46,011 nt of DNA from Actinomortierella ambigua. Taxonomy: Eukaryota > Mortierellomycota > Mortierellomycetes > Mortierellales > Mortierellaceae. The DNA is taken from NCBI GenBank assembly GCA_016098155.1, contig JAAAJB010000267.1:1-46011 (forward strand), written 5' to 3'. Position numbers and translations under genes: made by a program. The notes beneath the pieces are model-generated. The model worked only from the letters and a program-made list of their open reading frames with translations. It searched no databases and had not been told where the DNA came from. This document shows, in pieces, positions 1 to 12,032 of this stretch. The number at the start of each line of letters is the position of its first letter. Positions within the stretch are counted from its first letter, which is position 1.

Positions 1-450
1 TAGGTGCGCCATATGCTGTAGAGCACCTCCGCGTGGATGTGGGTAGCGATCGCTGGGAGCTTGTCCGTCTGTGGCCAGCAAAAGATGTCCTCGTCCACCT
101 TCCCACTGAGCTCAGTGTTCGGGCAGATGGCCTGGATCCAGCCACGGGCGAGGTCCCAGAGAGACGACACGCTGCTGCAGTGGTGAAAGGCATGCTTCAG
201 ATCTTCGATGTGCGCTGTCCCGTCCGGATTGTCGATCAGGCAGCGTTTGCACACACCATTGTTCGCAGCGCCTTTGTACCTGTCGTAGCTCATTCTCACG
301 CCATCCTTGTGCATCCCCCTGTGAGCAAACGGGTATAGAAGTGTTTTTCTTTGGGTTTCCTGAGGTGGCTGTGGAGCCGCTTGAAGACCGAGTCCCACCA
401 TTGGTCTGGCTTGGGGCCGTACTCCCTTTTCAGCATCTATTGTGCCTTTC
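1..450 (-). mobile_element. Decayed 3' end of a LINE-type (non-LTR) retrotransposon
   Basis: Read on the minus strand, positions about 325 to 1 form an open frame that leaves the window at base 1. It contains a zinc-knuckle signature typical of the region after LINE reverse transcriptases: Cys-Lys-Arg-Cys, then about 20 residues, then His-Ala-Phe-His-His-Cys, followed by a SLWDLARGW stretch and, near the window edge, LYSIWRT. Upstream (about 450 to 318) a second frame carries KPDQWWDSVFKRLHSHLRK and KEKHFYTRLLT, the usual lead-in to the knuckle. The two frames are offset at a run of five G (minus strand, near 315-320), and stop codons lie further upstream, so this is a broken copy. The reverse transcriptase core would lie at higher coordinates and is not recognisable. 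The family assignment rests on motif resemblance only. Confidence 0.6.
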
Positions 451-2294
451 AGATATTTTTGATGTGAATTTGCATTATTTGCTTGGAAAAATACTCTTGT
501 GCCTCGCAGGAATCCCTCCGAAGAAGCCTTAACTTATTTGCCCCACAATGATTGCGAACAACAAAAAAAAGTTAGATGGACAATAGCTCGTATCGCTCAT
601 GGGTCACCCTCGTCTCAGTACTCTACCTTCATTCTTTATTTTGCAACGGGCGACCGTGGTTGCAGGTCGCGGACAGCACGTCTATGAGTGAAGCCTTCTT
701 CACAGAAACTAAAACCACATGTGCAAATGAATATTATCTGGCCGTGGAGCGACTCTGGAATCCTCCACTGTGGTCAGCGGCCTAGATACCGGACCTACTG
801 ACGTAGAACTTGTGGCAGCGCGTAGTTATCGCCAGATCTGACTTAGCTTGACAGCGTGCCAAATGTGACCTTCATCTCGTTTGCCACGATGGAAGTTGGA
901 CAGTGTGCATCTTCGAGCGCGAAGCTCTGAACCATTCACGGACATTCGCCATCCTCAGGCTGGGGTAAAATCTTGGAAGCCAAGAGGAGTCATCCTTGCA
1001 TGCACTACCTCCGCGCTAATGTTCACTGGCACACGCGCTCATCGACAGTCCCAACCAGCTCTACTATAGCGACCAACCACTTGGTGAAGCTGATAAGAAC
1101 ACTCCAGCTGGTCTAACCACACACATCTAAGGTAGGGACGCAATCTTGCTGTCTTTGTCCTTGTCGTGCTCTCTGACCAAATGGTCAATGGGGTTCTGAT
1201 GGGGACTGAACATGCTTGCCTTTTTTGGACTCCTGTTTTTTTTTTTTGCCCAGCCGAAGTTCTGAACCCAGCCATGAACTGAGACTCCGTTTAGCGTTTG
1301 TCAATGAGCTTGCGTGAGAGCTGTGTGCTCTTGGTGCATGATGTGTTAACTTTGAGCCCACAACAGATCGTCCGCCATACAGTCATGTGATGACGGAGCA
1401 TCAAAGCAGGTAGCCTCTTCGCCCTTGGCTAGACACACATGTGGTCGTCTACTCTGTCACTGTGGTCAACACCAGGAGCGCAGAGCTGATATCAATTTGC
1501 CATTTTTTAAGCACTCGAGGGATGTGTATCCCACTCTTTATCATCGCAAAAGTGGCGAAGGTGAAGTTTACTTCAATCGTTAAATACGCACAGCTGCCTG
1601 GTTCCAGGGCTCTCTATTTAAGACGGACATGTTGCCAGGCTCGTTTCCCACGAGAAAGTGCAACATGGATTGGTGACGCCGGAGATTGAAGCTACTTCCC
1701 CCCCCCCGACCATCATCAGGAGTGCATGCCACGAACAAAGGTTGGCTAAAATACTCCACGAGGCTCGACCGCTTCTATTAAACCTCACACCAACCAGAAA
1801 GGAGGCGAGAGGTAAAGAGGTATTATAATCTAACTTCGTTCCTGGAGATGCGGGTTTCGCATGCAACAGAGGATTTCTTGGATGTAAAGGACGTATTGAC
1901 CTTCAGCACAGTGAACAGACCTGCTGTAGTAAACGCAGCTATGATGCCTTGACCATAACTCCCGCCTTTCTGAAGACATCTCGGTTTGCTGTCCTTCCAG
2001 GTTTTCTGTTTTGCTCATCATATCGGGCTCTGAGCACAGTGTTGTACAACAGCATAGTCTAGCAACAGCTGGCGGAACAAGATTTAGTTTTTCTGCAGCT
2101 GCATGGTATCTATTGCTAATATGGGGGTTGGAGGAGAGAAAGCGTTGGGAAAGGAATGAAATGAGAAATGAGCAGATTCCTCCTTTCATCCTCGCTTCTC
2201 ATCCATCATCCTTTTGTCGTCCTGACGCTTCATCATCTCGACTCTTTCCTCGTGCCCAACAAGTACGCCTGTCATCGTTCACCACAAGGGCACC
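451..2294. other. Gene-free stretch upstream of the Kelch gene
   Basis: No coding frame here resembles a known family. Short frames on both strands lack splice support and codon regularity. Eroded LINE sequence may continue into the first few hundred bases but cannot be recognised. The last 150 to 200 bases, rich in CATC and TTCC words, are the likely promoter and 5' leader of the Kelch gene. Confidence 0.5.
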
Positions 2295-4438
2295 ATGAAC
2301 GGTCGGAGTATTCTTCGCCTATTGAGCCTACTACTCGTAACCGCTACAGCTATAGCTGAGCCGCCGGTACTTGCTCCCCTGCCTCGTTATAACGCCCCGC
2401 ATGTCAAGGTCCATAACACATTCTACATCTACGGCGGCTATAGAGAGTATGGGAAGGCGCCTCGCATGCGAATGTATGCTCTGGATCTTTCTAAACCCTG
2501 GACGTCGGAGTCACCTGCCTGGTCCCTGGTATCAGCGACTGGCCCTGACCTAGAAGAAAACCAGGTCGTCGCATCGTTGGATGGCAAAACACTGTATTTT
2601 CCGAATTGGCTGTATTTTATTGAGAAGGATACCTGGGTCGAGAGCAAGGCTGGCCTTCGGTCATCAGCATCCGGTGCTGCCTTAGTGACCTTGGGAACAG
2701 ACGGCACGGTCCTCATTGCTGGGGGAATGAGAACTACAGTCACATCACGCAACACAGAATACGACATCTATTCCTTCGAAAACGACCGGACGACGACCAA
2801 GCCGCTGGAATGGAGCCTCCCCGGTAGCACGGATATATTTATGTCAGGTCGAACATACTACAAAGGCGTCTGGTCGGAGTATCTGAGACAGGCTGTTTTT
2901 TATGGAGGAGGCTATAAAGATTCAATCGATCGGGATGTCGACCCGGCAGCCCTCAGGGCTGCCAAGATGTTGAGCTTATATGATCCAGTGATGGACAAGT
3001 GGAGTGAGATGGTAAGGATGGGGTGTGCATGACGCATCAGTGACCAATTGTAGATCCTGTGGATAGGATCCTCAAAAGTAATCACACCATCTATTGCTTG
3101 TCTCATGGAAATAGAATACCACAGGTCACATGAAATACGCGGTCTATGGTCACTGCTTGGCGATTAGTAAGAACCTTCATATCACATTGCATGCAGATGT
3201 TGTCAGATAAGTATCTTCCATTCTGTGTTCTTATCTCACTCCTTCCTTTCACACGTACTGAATACATAGCCGACGATGGAAAGAAAATTATCTCATATGG
3301 TGGAAAATTCGAACCGCGATCGTATTATGGGACTTACATGTTCCCGGATCTCTTCATATTGGACCTTGAAACAAGAGTTTGGAAGCAAGGCACCTCCCTT
3401 CCTGGTCCCGGAAGATTTGATGCCGCATGTACAATTGCAGGCGACTACCTTCTTCTATGGGGAGGTAGGCAGGACATTAACACTCGTTCGCTGTAACTTT
3501 GATATGGTTCTCTTGACAGCTCGCCATCAATCCATCTGACTCTTCCTTCTGGTATGCGTGATCACTATTTTTGTGTTTTAGGTGCTATCACGGAAGGAGG
3601 CACCACCAGCAACTTCACCGTTATCGATGAAAATCAACTGTCTACACCTGTGTTCCTCTACAACATCGTCGCAGACAAGTGGGTGCAGGGTTATCAGCCG
3701 TCCGCTGCTTATATGAAGCCTCTTTCAACAAATAAGCCGGCATCACCCACACCACCTACACCAACATCATCACTTTCGTCATCTCCATCTTCAGCATCAA
3801 GTTTAGCAGAGCAACCAGACAAGCTCAACATCGGAGTCATTGCTGGAGCGGCAGCTGGGGCCATAGCTATGGTTGGTTTCGTCGGGTACCTTGTGTGGAG
3901 GTACAAGAGATCCCGACAGCTAGGCAACTCGGCCATGAATGAGGCTAAATGTGAGCTTGATTCTCAATCGCCTTCTCCACCCGCTCGACCACCGGCACCG
4001 ATGGTATCGCGACCGTCAGCGCCACACTATCCGGCATGGGGCACCCACGCTGACGAGGACGCAGTCGATGTACACCAGGATCACGATGACACCACCACAG
4101 CCAACTCTGGCGCCAGCACTAGAAGGGTCACCAGAGCAGCAAGAGATGGGAGGGCTTCAAGGGCCATGGGATCCTCCTTGCAGCCTACTTCACCTCGTTA
4201 TCCATCATCGCCCAGTCTGTCTGATGATAAGAGCTATGTGCCACCTCCAGCTCCTTTTGTCCCACCACCACCAGCTCCTTCAGGTGTGAGACAATACCGA
4301 AACCCTCAATCGTTCGATCATAGACTGAAGAAGCGAGGATCCGACCTAACCCCCATCGGCGGATGGACCCAAGCGCGGCGTGGGCCTCAATGGAATGGGG
4401 AGAGTAACATGAGTTATAGATTAGCAAATGTGGGTTAA
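2295..4438 (+). CDS. Secreted-type Kelch-repeat protein with one transmembrane segment and a proline-rich tail
   Basis: Four exons fit in frame: 2295-3011, 3115-3166, 3270-3464 and 3582-4438, giving 606 residues. The ATG at 2295 opens a clear signal peptide (residues 1-21, ending ATAIA). The ectodomain carries Kelch-type blade motifs: TFYIYGGY near residue 40, VLIAGGM near 140, AVFYGGGY near 205, KIISYGGKF early in exon 3 and YLLLWGG at its end. A Ser/Thr/Pro-rich stalk follows, then a glycine/alanine-rich membrane helix (about 405-427) and a WRYKR stop-transfer signal. The cytosolic tail is rich in PPAP and PPPPAP, possible SH3/WW ligands. Such Kelch plus single-pass proteins are numerous in Mortierella-like fungi (from general knowledge), and the ligand is unknown. 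The 52-base second exon is the least certain, but its phases fit and it restores HCLAI, a usual blade element. Confidence 0.8.
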
Positions 4439-5142
4439 GACAAAATCGGTTACCTTGTGATCCTTCTTTCTGTGAAGTTACATGTCATTTTTTATATCAG
4501 CGGCAGGATTTTTATCAGTGTTGTATTTTTTTAAGGCTCTATCACAGATCAATGCCTTCGGCCCTTCCAGTTCTGTACCGATGGTTGGTGCCATACGGCG
4601 TCTATCAAGATGGACACGCGAATGAACGAGAGGTCATATGCCAGGCAAGGTATTGGGGGTGCTTCTACCCGTTACCCAATGCGAGTTCAAAGGCAGGGCA
4701 AACGAGCATGGTGTAAATGTGTGCTTGCCGTATGAGAAGTGTATGGTTGCTCTTGCGATATACTCTAGCTGATGCATGTCTCTTCGATTCGATTACTGAA
4801 CTGGCATGGAAACGTACGCAACCCTTAATGAGAGAAGTACGACCATGTTGGACAAGTCCTGTAGAACCAGTATGTGCATAAAGTGTTTCAAGATATCCGA
4901 AAGAGGTACAGCTTGGCTCTCTTAGCTGGCTCATGAGTCGACGTCGATGTTTGGCGCCTCACATGAATCTGCACTACCTGGTACGGCAGAATAGGAGTTC
5001 CTGCCGTACATGGTTCTGTTCGGCATTCCACAACGTGAAAATTAAGGAAGAGAAAACAGATCTACTAGTATTTAAAACCTCACCTCATAGCGATGTTCTC
5101 TTTTTTCATCACCGCATCTTCCCGCTCAAGCTACACTCTAGA
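4439..5142. other. Gene-free stretch downstream of the Kelch gene
   Basis: I see no gene. The first 100 bases should hold the 3' untranslated region of the Kelch gene. A TTTAAA box near 5070 precedes the secreted-protein pseudogene and may be its fossil promoter. Confidence 0.5.
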
Positions 5143-5490
5143 GCGAAGCTCGCGTACACTGCTGCCTAGTTTGCCTCGGTTGCATCGCTGCCACCCAAGA
5201 GGATTGGCAGACCTGTACTGTTCAGCTCAACTTCCCGACCGGCGATAAATATGATGAGATGGTCCCTGTCGCGCAGTGCCGCATCCCGCAATTCACCGCC
5301 AGCAAGTACTACAGTCGAGTCAATGCCTTTGCCGCCGTCTACAAGGTGCCAAACGTCAATAGCCAAGCCGAGTAGAGCTATTATGAGATTAACTCCTCTA
5401 CGGATCTCTCCAAGGACGGCTTGTTTGCAATCATTTCCTCAACGTTCAGTGCCTTCGGAGGAAAGATCTTTCTTGACTTGATAGATGTGG
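5143..5490 (+). pseudogene. Broken paralogue of the small secreted cysteine protein at 6505-6846
   Basis: This stretch aligns codon by codon with the intact gene 1 kb downstream. Shared landmarks are TCTVQL (the same Cys-Thr-Val-Gln-Leu as in the live copy), AQC.IP, RVNAFA..YK, INSST-DLS and FGGK. Lesions seen directly: the start codon position reads GCG (5143-5145), a TAG interrupts the signal peptide (5167-5169), a one-base shift separates the signal-peptide frame from the mature frame, and a second in-frame TAG lies at 5373-5375. Two of the four cysteines of the live copy are also replaced, by Tyr and Phe. It is a dead tandem duplicate in the same orientation. The 3' end is approximate. 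Confidence 0.7.
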
Positions 5491-6504
5491 GGTATATATA
5501 CTATAAATCTACTCGTATTCATTTTCATACTTAGTTTCTTCCAGATCTCACATGTTGTCCACTGTGAAGAGAGGGGAGAGAGAGCAACAAGTACGCGTAA
5601 ATAAGGCACATCGACAGGAAGATAGTGTGTATCGTTCAGCTGCTGACCAGATTGGGGAGTAGCCACGCGCAGTGAGCGAGTGGCGTACGATTGCAGAGTC
5701 AAATCGAACTGGCAGGTCGGAACAGGTATTGCTCTTTTGCCAGACAAGGTTACGTGTTATTGATGAATCGAAAGCACGCGACGAAAGCGTGAGGCTCGCA
5801 ATCTTGATGGCAGGAAGGTATCGGCGCATCCATTAGCTACCCCCGATGGTTCATGTTTTCTTTTGTGAGCGAACACAATGTATGCTTCTACAGACAAATA
5901 GACTCACACGCTTGAGCTCAAAGCCGAAAAACACGAGCTCTTTGACTTGCAATGACTCAAGGTGGGTGCGAGTGTGCTTTGAGGAACAAAGTCTAGATCC
6001 TCTCACACAATGGCAAAGAAAAACCAGCAACTCCGCCTGCAGCTGGCAATTGGGCGGTGTATTATCTGCGCGAGGGTGTCACAAAGTTTCTGCTGTCGAC
6101 TGCTCAGAGTCAGAGTCTTTTACCAATCTGGCAATAGAGAGATCATTTTCCAAACTTTATTGCTTGGACACCTTGAGAGCCATTCCCATCAGTTGCCGCA
6201 GAGACTTGTGCACTAACGCCTTCGCCTGGCTCGTTTATGTTTAAATACAAGACCCATTTACCGTTCTGTCAGCTCCTTACTCACAACAACAACAACAAAA
6301 TCTCCTATAGGTAACATTTCCCCGCCTTCCTCACATATTATTCCACAACCAGGCTATCGCACTTTCGAAGGCTCGTAGTTATAGAACCTAAAGTCACTGA
6401 CATACAAAGGGTGATGCCTCTTTACCCTCATTTTTCATTTTTTTACAGACCTCTTGTTCATCCGTCTTTCCCCTATTTCAACCGCACAATAGCCATTATC
6501 TATC
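5491..6504. promoter_or_regulatory. Promoter and 5' leader of the small secreted protein gene
   Basis: No gene is seen in 5491-6240. A TTTAAATA box lies at about 6240-6247 and is followed by a pyrimidine-rich segment and a CAA trinucleotide tract (about 6283-6299). A possible 5'-UTR intron runs from GTAACA at 6311 to a polypyrimidine tract plus ACAG ending at 6448, about 55 bases before the ATG. The box and the leader intron are inferences from sequence pattern. Confidence 0.35.
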
Positions 6505-6846
6505 ATGAAGTCTACTTTCATTGCCGCGTTGGCCCTCGCTGCCGTTGCTGCCGCTCAGGATGTGCCGTGCACGGTTCAGCTACATGTGAAGATGGTGCAG
6601 CACAGCCCACGGTCGTCGGTTCCGATCATCAAGTGCTCTATGCCCCCCATGCAGCCCAAAGAGTGTTTTGATCGAGCCAACGCCTTTGCCGGAATCTACA
6701 AGGATAGCGCTTTCGCTGATGGCGACTTCAAGTCTTTTTATGATATATCCTCGAGTGTCGACTTGTCACTGCCCAACACAATCACCGAGTTTCCGACGAT
6801 CTGTGGCATTTATGGAGGCAAGGTCGAAATGCCAGAGAGTTGGTAA
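6505..6846 (+). CDS. Small secreted cysteine-containing protein
   Basis: A single-exon frame of 113 codons. Residues 1-17 or 18 are a textbook signal peptide (Lys near the start, Ala/Leu/Val core, AAA-Q cleavage site). The mature part of about 95 residues has four cysteines, at 22, 44, 54 and 100, and no membrane segment. I do not recognise the family. The upstream pseudogene is a paralogue, which shows that this is a real, duplicated coding sequence. Comparing the two copies, Cys54 and Cys100 are both lost in the dead one, which hints that they pair with each other. It is probably a cell-wall-associated or effector-like secreted protein, but its function is unknown. TAA is followed directly by an A10 run. 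Confidence 0.75.
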   Translation: MKSTFIAALALAAVAAAQDVPCTVQLHVKMVQHSPRSSVPIIKCSMPPMQPKECFDRANAFAGIYKDSAFADGDFKSFYDISSSVDLSLPNTITEFPTICGIYGGKVEMPESW

Positions 6847-6982
6847 AAAAAAAAGTGTGCACGGCGTAAATAGTATACCCACATCTATACATGTTCAGAA
6901 CCCAAATACACAATATCAATAATAGTCTTCATTAGGGTGGTGATGGGTGGGGCAGGATCGATATGTTCTCGCTTTTTTTTCT

Positions 6983-9900
6983 TTAAATGAAACCGAACAT
7001 CTTGCCCTTCTTCTTCTCTGGCGCAGGAGGTTGTGGTGTATATCCTGCTGAGCTTCCATGGTGCATTTGGCCAGACGACGACGATGGCGGTGTTGGCGAG
7101 GGAGCCACGAAGCGACCAGATGCATCCTTTTGGATCGTGCGCATTCCGTTTGGCAGCATCTGCCCGCTACCCTTTGCTGCCGTCGTCGTCCCCGACGCAT
7201 TGCTCTTCAGACTACTACTGCTACCCGCGCTCGTTGGTGGTGGCGGGCGGCCACCTGCTCCCGAGGGTGCGGGCGACGGCGCCGCCGGAGGTGCCGGTGT
7301 ATAAGGGCTGATCAACGGCTTGATCGGTCTTCCCGCCCCACGGGCCAGCTGTCTCATGTCCAGTACAAACTGCCGCGGTGTCATAATATGCGTCGAGCCA
7401 ATAATCACATCACGTCCATACTGCTCGCACAATTCGTACATCGCTCGCAACTCAGAATAGGTCACTCCACCCGCGACAAAGATGTACAGTCGCGCTCCTT
7501 TGACGTTGCTCTTCTTCTTGGTACTGTCCCAGGCTGTGTTGTTCGTCTTGCGCAGCGACCGCACCGCCGTGGCTCCCTCCGCTGCCTCGACCAGAGGGGC
7601 ATCGTCGGTCGTGTACGGGAACAATTGAGTGTCCAGCGTGCCATTAATAAGCTCTTCCACTACTCTTTTGATCTTTGTCACGTAACGTGACAGGTCGTAC
7701 AGTTGCTCCTCCTCCGGCGTCTTTTTCCGAGGCAAAAAGCCCTTCTTCTTTGTCTTTGTGCCAGAAGGGTGCTGGATGAGATGGGAAGGAAAAAATTAAA
7801 AGAATATGATTGGTTAGCATCAACATTTCTTATGAATGAGATCAGCACCTATCAACCACATCGAAGCAAAGACTTACGCGCTCCACTTTGACACCCAAGT
7901 GGCTGAGATTCCAAATTGCTTCAGCATTGCCTTCAGAAATATTAGCAAACCGGTACAGCAATTGACGGTCTTCTGGGCGGAGACCTCCACGGCAGATGGT
8001 GTACAGCATCAAGAGCCGAATCTTGTCCATCGAGCTGACAGCTGGGTCATCCAGGAATGGCAGCATCTCGGTCAGAACCTGCTTGGGCAAATGGCCGTCG
8101 ACAGTCTCACCAGTGGCGAGCTGTTGTTCAACCAGACCCAGCTCGTTGATCTTGTACTTTTCAAATATCCGCATGCACTCCCTGGCCATGTGGATATGCG
8201 TCGAGTATTTGGCCTTGAGATCCTGATACTCGGGGAGGCTGGCGAGTTGATCCTTGATGCTGTTCAACGACGCCGCCTGGTCTTTGTCGCCACGCATGGA
8301 GTCGTGCTCGGCAATAAACTTGTTGAGCCTTGCCGTCAAGGTGCTTGTCGTCTCGACAATGTGCATGTGCCGAATGTCCATGTACACGCGGTCATTTTCA
8401 TCGATCGTCGCCGTCACTGATTCCTTCTCGCCTTTCTCCTCATCAATCTCGTATGTGTACTTGCATCCGTCCTCGATCGGCAGTAGGTCATTGGCCATAG
8501 CCTGATACGTAAACTCGTGCACCAGTGCTGCCGTGATATCGATCGATCGATCTACAATCAACACTGTGCCTTGTCCTTGTTGCCGCCCCTAAAACATGTA
8601 CGGTTGATGAGAGAGAGAGGTTGCAAAGTAAAATTACGATGAGAACCAAACATTTTTTTCTCCTCAAAAAGCAAAATCGCTGAATGATCCATGTCATGTG
8701 ATACTTACTGTCATTTCTGGATTGGTACGAACATAGGACTCGAGCTCACTCTGAAGCGACGTTGCAATTTTGAGCGACTGCACCCGCTTGCCGTCTTCTG
8801 TCTCCGGAGGTTGAAAGTATCGAATCGAAGGAAAGTCGCCAAATGTCGCAATGACCGAGACAAGCTAGGAATTCCAGGAGACGCAACAGGCAATCAATTG
8901 GTTATGAGTGGACTCTTGTAGAGATATGACCAACATATCAGGTTATTATGGCACTCAACTGTCACGGTGGCGAGATCTTCATCTTACCTGTTTCGCGATC
9001 ACGCTAACACTCATGTCAAGCTCATGCTTTCGGGCGGGTGAAAAAAGGGTATATATGCTCTGAGGTGACTCGAGCGAGAACACTCGCGACTCGATGGCTA
9101 TATTTCGTATGGAGAGACAACTAAGTGAGAAACAGGGTATGAGGTCCAACATTGATCTCCACAGCTGAAGTTGAGGCTTTCAGCTAGGGGTGGGAGTATT
9201 CTCCTCATTCGCTTAGCCCTTACCCATGAAGTCAATGTAGAGTTCCTTGAGCGTTTGGATATAGTTTGAGATGCCTGACTGCCGGAGTTTGCCAAAAAGC
9301 CGATCGCCCAAGGCTGTTGTTAAGGTACACAAGGAATAGAATGAGAGGTTGCGTTCGTGAATAAGCACGTCGAGTCATTTGGGCCAAACATTTTTTTTGG
9401 GCCAATGAGAAGTCAAGCTCAGCAACATACGTCCGGAGAATAGCACATGGGCTGCCTTGTACTTGGGCTGCCCCTGAGCCGGGTAATCGTCAATCAGGCG
9501 ATTGATGGAGTCGATGCATGGTGTCAGGATATAGACAGCCTCGAGCGAAGGATATGCCTGCCGTGGCTTCTCCATGTTTTCGAGTACTAGAAAAGAAAAG
9601 AGAATGGATCAGTATCAATCAAAGGTCTCATATCAATTCGCTTTTCGATACACAGTCAGGAACAGGCTCGCGTGAGGAAAGGGGGTAGACAGGGGGTGAG
9701 AAGTGTAGGAAGCAATGCCCTTTCCCGTTGCCATCACAACCACCACCATCATCACACCACACCTTGCCACCTCCTTCATTCTTATCCAAATGTTCCTTCT
9801 CCTTGCTCTTTCTCTTCCTCCTTCCTCCTCCCCTCATGCCCCTTCCACGTTGGATGAGAGCTTACAAGTTACGTTTCGGTCCATGATGTCCAATTCCTTG

Positions 9901-10128
9901 CATGCGCTCTGTACAATGCGCTCTGTCTTGCCATCCAGGACGACAATTTTGTACCGTTCCGGCGGTTGGACGGCATCGATGCTGTCCAGGATACCTAGAG
10001 GCAGGTTTGTTCATGTTAGTCAGGTTTCTTCTGGGGTTTCAGCAATGGAATGCCCGGGGTGGTCTGAAACAGGGGTCAAGCAATTGGGTGGCCGTACGAG
10101 TCTGGAGAACAGTGCGGACCGATGACAT
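6983..10128 (-). CDS. SEC1: Sec1/Munc18-family syntaxin-binding protein (exocytic SM protein)
   Basis: Eight exons join without frame conflict: 10128-10098, 9994-9866, 9586-9431, 9313-9224, 9097-8988, 8864-8709, 8588-7878 and 7771-6983, giving 723 residues, close to yeast Sec1 (724). SM-family landmarks in order: LDSIDAVQPPERYKIVVLD and a DIMDRNVT strand in domain 1, EAVYILTPC.DSINRLIDD, FSPARKHELDMSVSVIAKQ, the TVLIVDRSIDI strand of domain 2, IHMARECMRIFEKY, and a domain-3 segment ending in YRFANISEGNAEAIWNLSHLGV. SM proteins clasp syntaxin-type SNAREs and drive vesicle fusion; this paralogue is expected at the plasma membrane with the exocyst. The last 120 residues are an added Pro/Ser-rich tail ending in KKKGKMFGFI. 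The first exon encodes only ten residues and was chosen because its phase and its MSSVRTVLQT sequence fit the family start. Confidence 0.88.
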
Positions 10129-10387
10129 TATTTAAGGCTGTTGGGCTGATTGTGGTCCTGATGAGCTTGATGCTTTCAAGTTTGGCAAGGGGGTGAAAAA
10201 GGGCTGGGCGAGATGGATGAATGGTGATGAATAAAAGAGCGAGTGTTGGTTGGAATCCAGGCAGTTTCTTTTTTGGTCTTCTCAGGGAACCTGTCTCAAA
10301 TTACAATTATAAGTTTTCCAAAGTTTCTTTATAAAATATATACAAAAAGATTTAAGTAGAGTAGTAGCGGCAGGGGAGTTCTCAAAT

Positions 10388-12032
10388 CTAGACAGTGCCA
10401 CCCGAAGTGTGGATCATGGCGACCAAAGCAGCGCCAATGGAACCACCATCGTGAGCGAGCTCGAGGCGGATGCGCGAGGCGCGGTCCTCGCCGAGGATCT
10501 TGACGAGCGAGTTCTTCATCTTGCGAGCGAACAGGGGGTATTTCTCAAAGACGGAGCCGTCGATACCGATGGTCGTCTCCTCGGTGGTGCTGTCCAGGTT
10601 GAGCGAGTGACCGTTGGCCTTGAGCAACAGAGCGGTGCAGGCGGCGGCGGTCATGGCGGCCGAACGGACGCCGATGGCCTGGATCAGGGTGAAGACACGG
10701 TGACGGTCCTTGCCAGACAGGCCGTCAACACCGAACGAGGTCTTCAGCACGCTGGAGACAGCATGGTGTTCCGAAGACATGTCGGACTCGATGGTCGACA
10801 TGAACAGAGTCTTGAACGACGAGCGAACCTTGAGTGTCTCAGGGACCTTGCCGTCAAGCTGGGGCAGGAGCTCACGCTGCTCAATCAGGTCAACGATGGC
10901 CAGACGGGTAAGCTCACCCAGGTACAGACCGGAGACCATCTTCTCAAACTCCTGGAACTTGGGGACCAACGAGACGGCGTCGATTTCCTTGTCGTACTTG
11001 GTCTGAGGCAGGTAGTCGGACCTGCCCATGGCGTCCCACTCAGTGTTGAGGATCATCTGGTCGCAGGCAGGGCCCTTGTACTTGCCAACCTCCGCGGCGC
11101 GCTCGATGTAGGCAGCATTGGTGCCGGTGGCGAGAATGACACCGATCTTGGTCGAGGGGGTCTGGTAGGCGTGCGAGACAAGGGTGCCGACAGTGTCGTT
11201 GATGATGGCGGAGACGACAACGGGGACATTCTTGCGCTGGAAACCACCCTCGAGAAGATCCTTGAGATCCTTGCCAATAACATCGGACAGATCAAAGCCC
11301 TTGCCCATGGCAACAACCTTTCCACGGTTAATGGCGGTCTGCCTGTAGTACCGGCGATGTCAAAAGAAAAAAAAAAAAAAAAAGGGAATCGGCATTAGCG
11401 TTTGAGTACATTCAAAAGCTTAAACTTTGGCCATTGTGGAGAGACGAAGGGTAAATGGGATTGGGGAAGAGCAGAAGGGCGGAAGGGAGTCGTATGATTG
11501 TTATGCCTGGGGCACATGTCTAGAATGGTGCTGGCAGGAAAAAGAAAATGGTGCACAGCAACCAAAATAATCTGCAAAGAAAATCCCACACAGCATCGAT
11601 ACACACTTACTGCAGAGCAAAGGAGAAAGTGACACCCATGTGGAGCTCGCTGCTGCCGAGGTCGTGGGCTACGGTCTTGAGCAGCTGGGCGGTGCAGTCG
11701 GCAATCCAGTCGAACATGGCCTCACCAGTGCCGGTCTTGAGCTCGTGGGTGATCTCATGCTTCTCCATGGTGACGCCGGTCCTGCCGTCGCCGAGCAGGT
11801 GGACGGCAGCGGTGCGCAGGTTGGTGCCGCCCATGTCGATGGCGAGGTACAGACCAGTTTCCTTGCCCGTGGGGAGGCGGGTAATGAAAGAGGGCTGCTG
11901 GGTGATGTTCTTGGGGTCGGTGGTCGTCAGACCCTCGATCAACTCCTCGGTCAAGCCATCGACAATCTTCTGGACCTGCTGAGGGGTGAGGGTGAACGAG
12001 TCGATGATATCTTGGAAGGTGCTTCCGGCCAT
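10388..12032 (-). CDS. Hexokinase-family sugar kinase, likely GlcNAc-kinase type; frame mismatch at the intron
   Basis: Two exons: 12032-11611 and about 11343-10388, roughly 457 residues. Hexokinase motifs seen: DMGGTNLR (residues 66-73, phosphate loop), VTFSFALQ at the end of exon 1, INDTVGTL, ATGTNAAYIE, NTEWDAMG, and LAHDGGSIGAAL near the C-terminus. Where glucose hexokinases have W-T-K-G-F, this protein has AMGKGFDL. From memory, AMGKGF is a mark of the fungal GlcNAc-kinase/HXK3-like group. The neighbouring gene encodes GlcNAc-6-phosphate deacetylase, which supports phosphorylation of GlcNAc. Oddity: the canonical donor (GTAAGT at 11610) and acceptor (AG at 11345-11344) do not join in phase. 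One extra T at 11340/11341 (plus strand) would explain it, because without it the junction reads ALQQTAIN as expected. The gene is real, but as written it is frameshifted at the splice junction. Confidence 0.82.

Noticed and set aside
10409..11398. A 329-codon open frame on the plus strand, antisense to the sugar kinase
   Set aside because: It is the mirror of a GC-rich, codon-biased exon whose minus-strand reading has complete hexokinase motifs. The antisense product is compositionally odd and has no motif.
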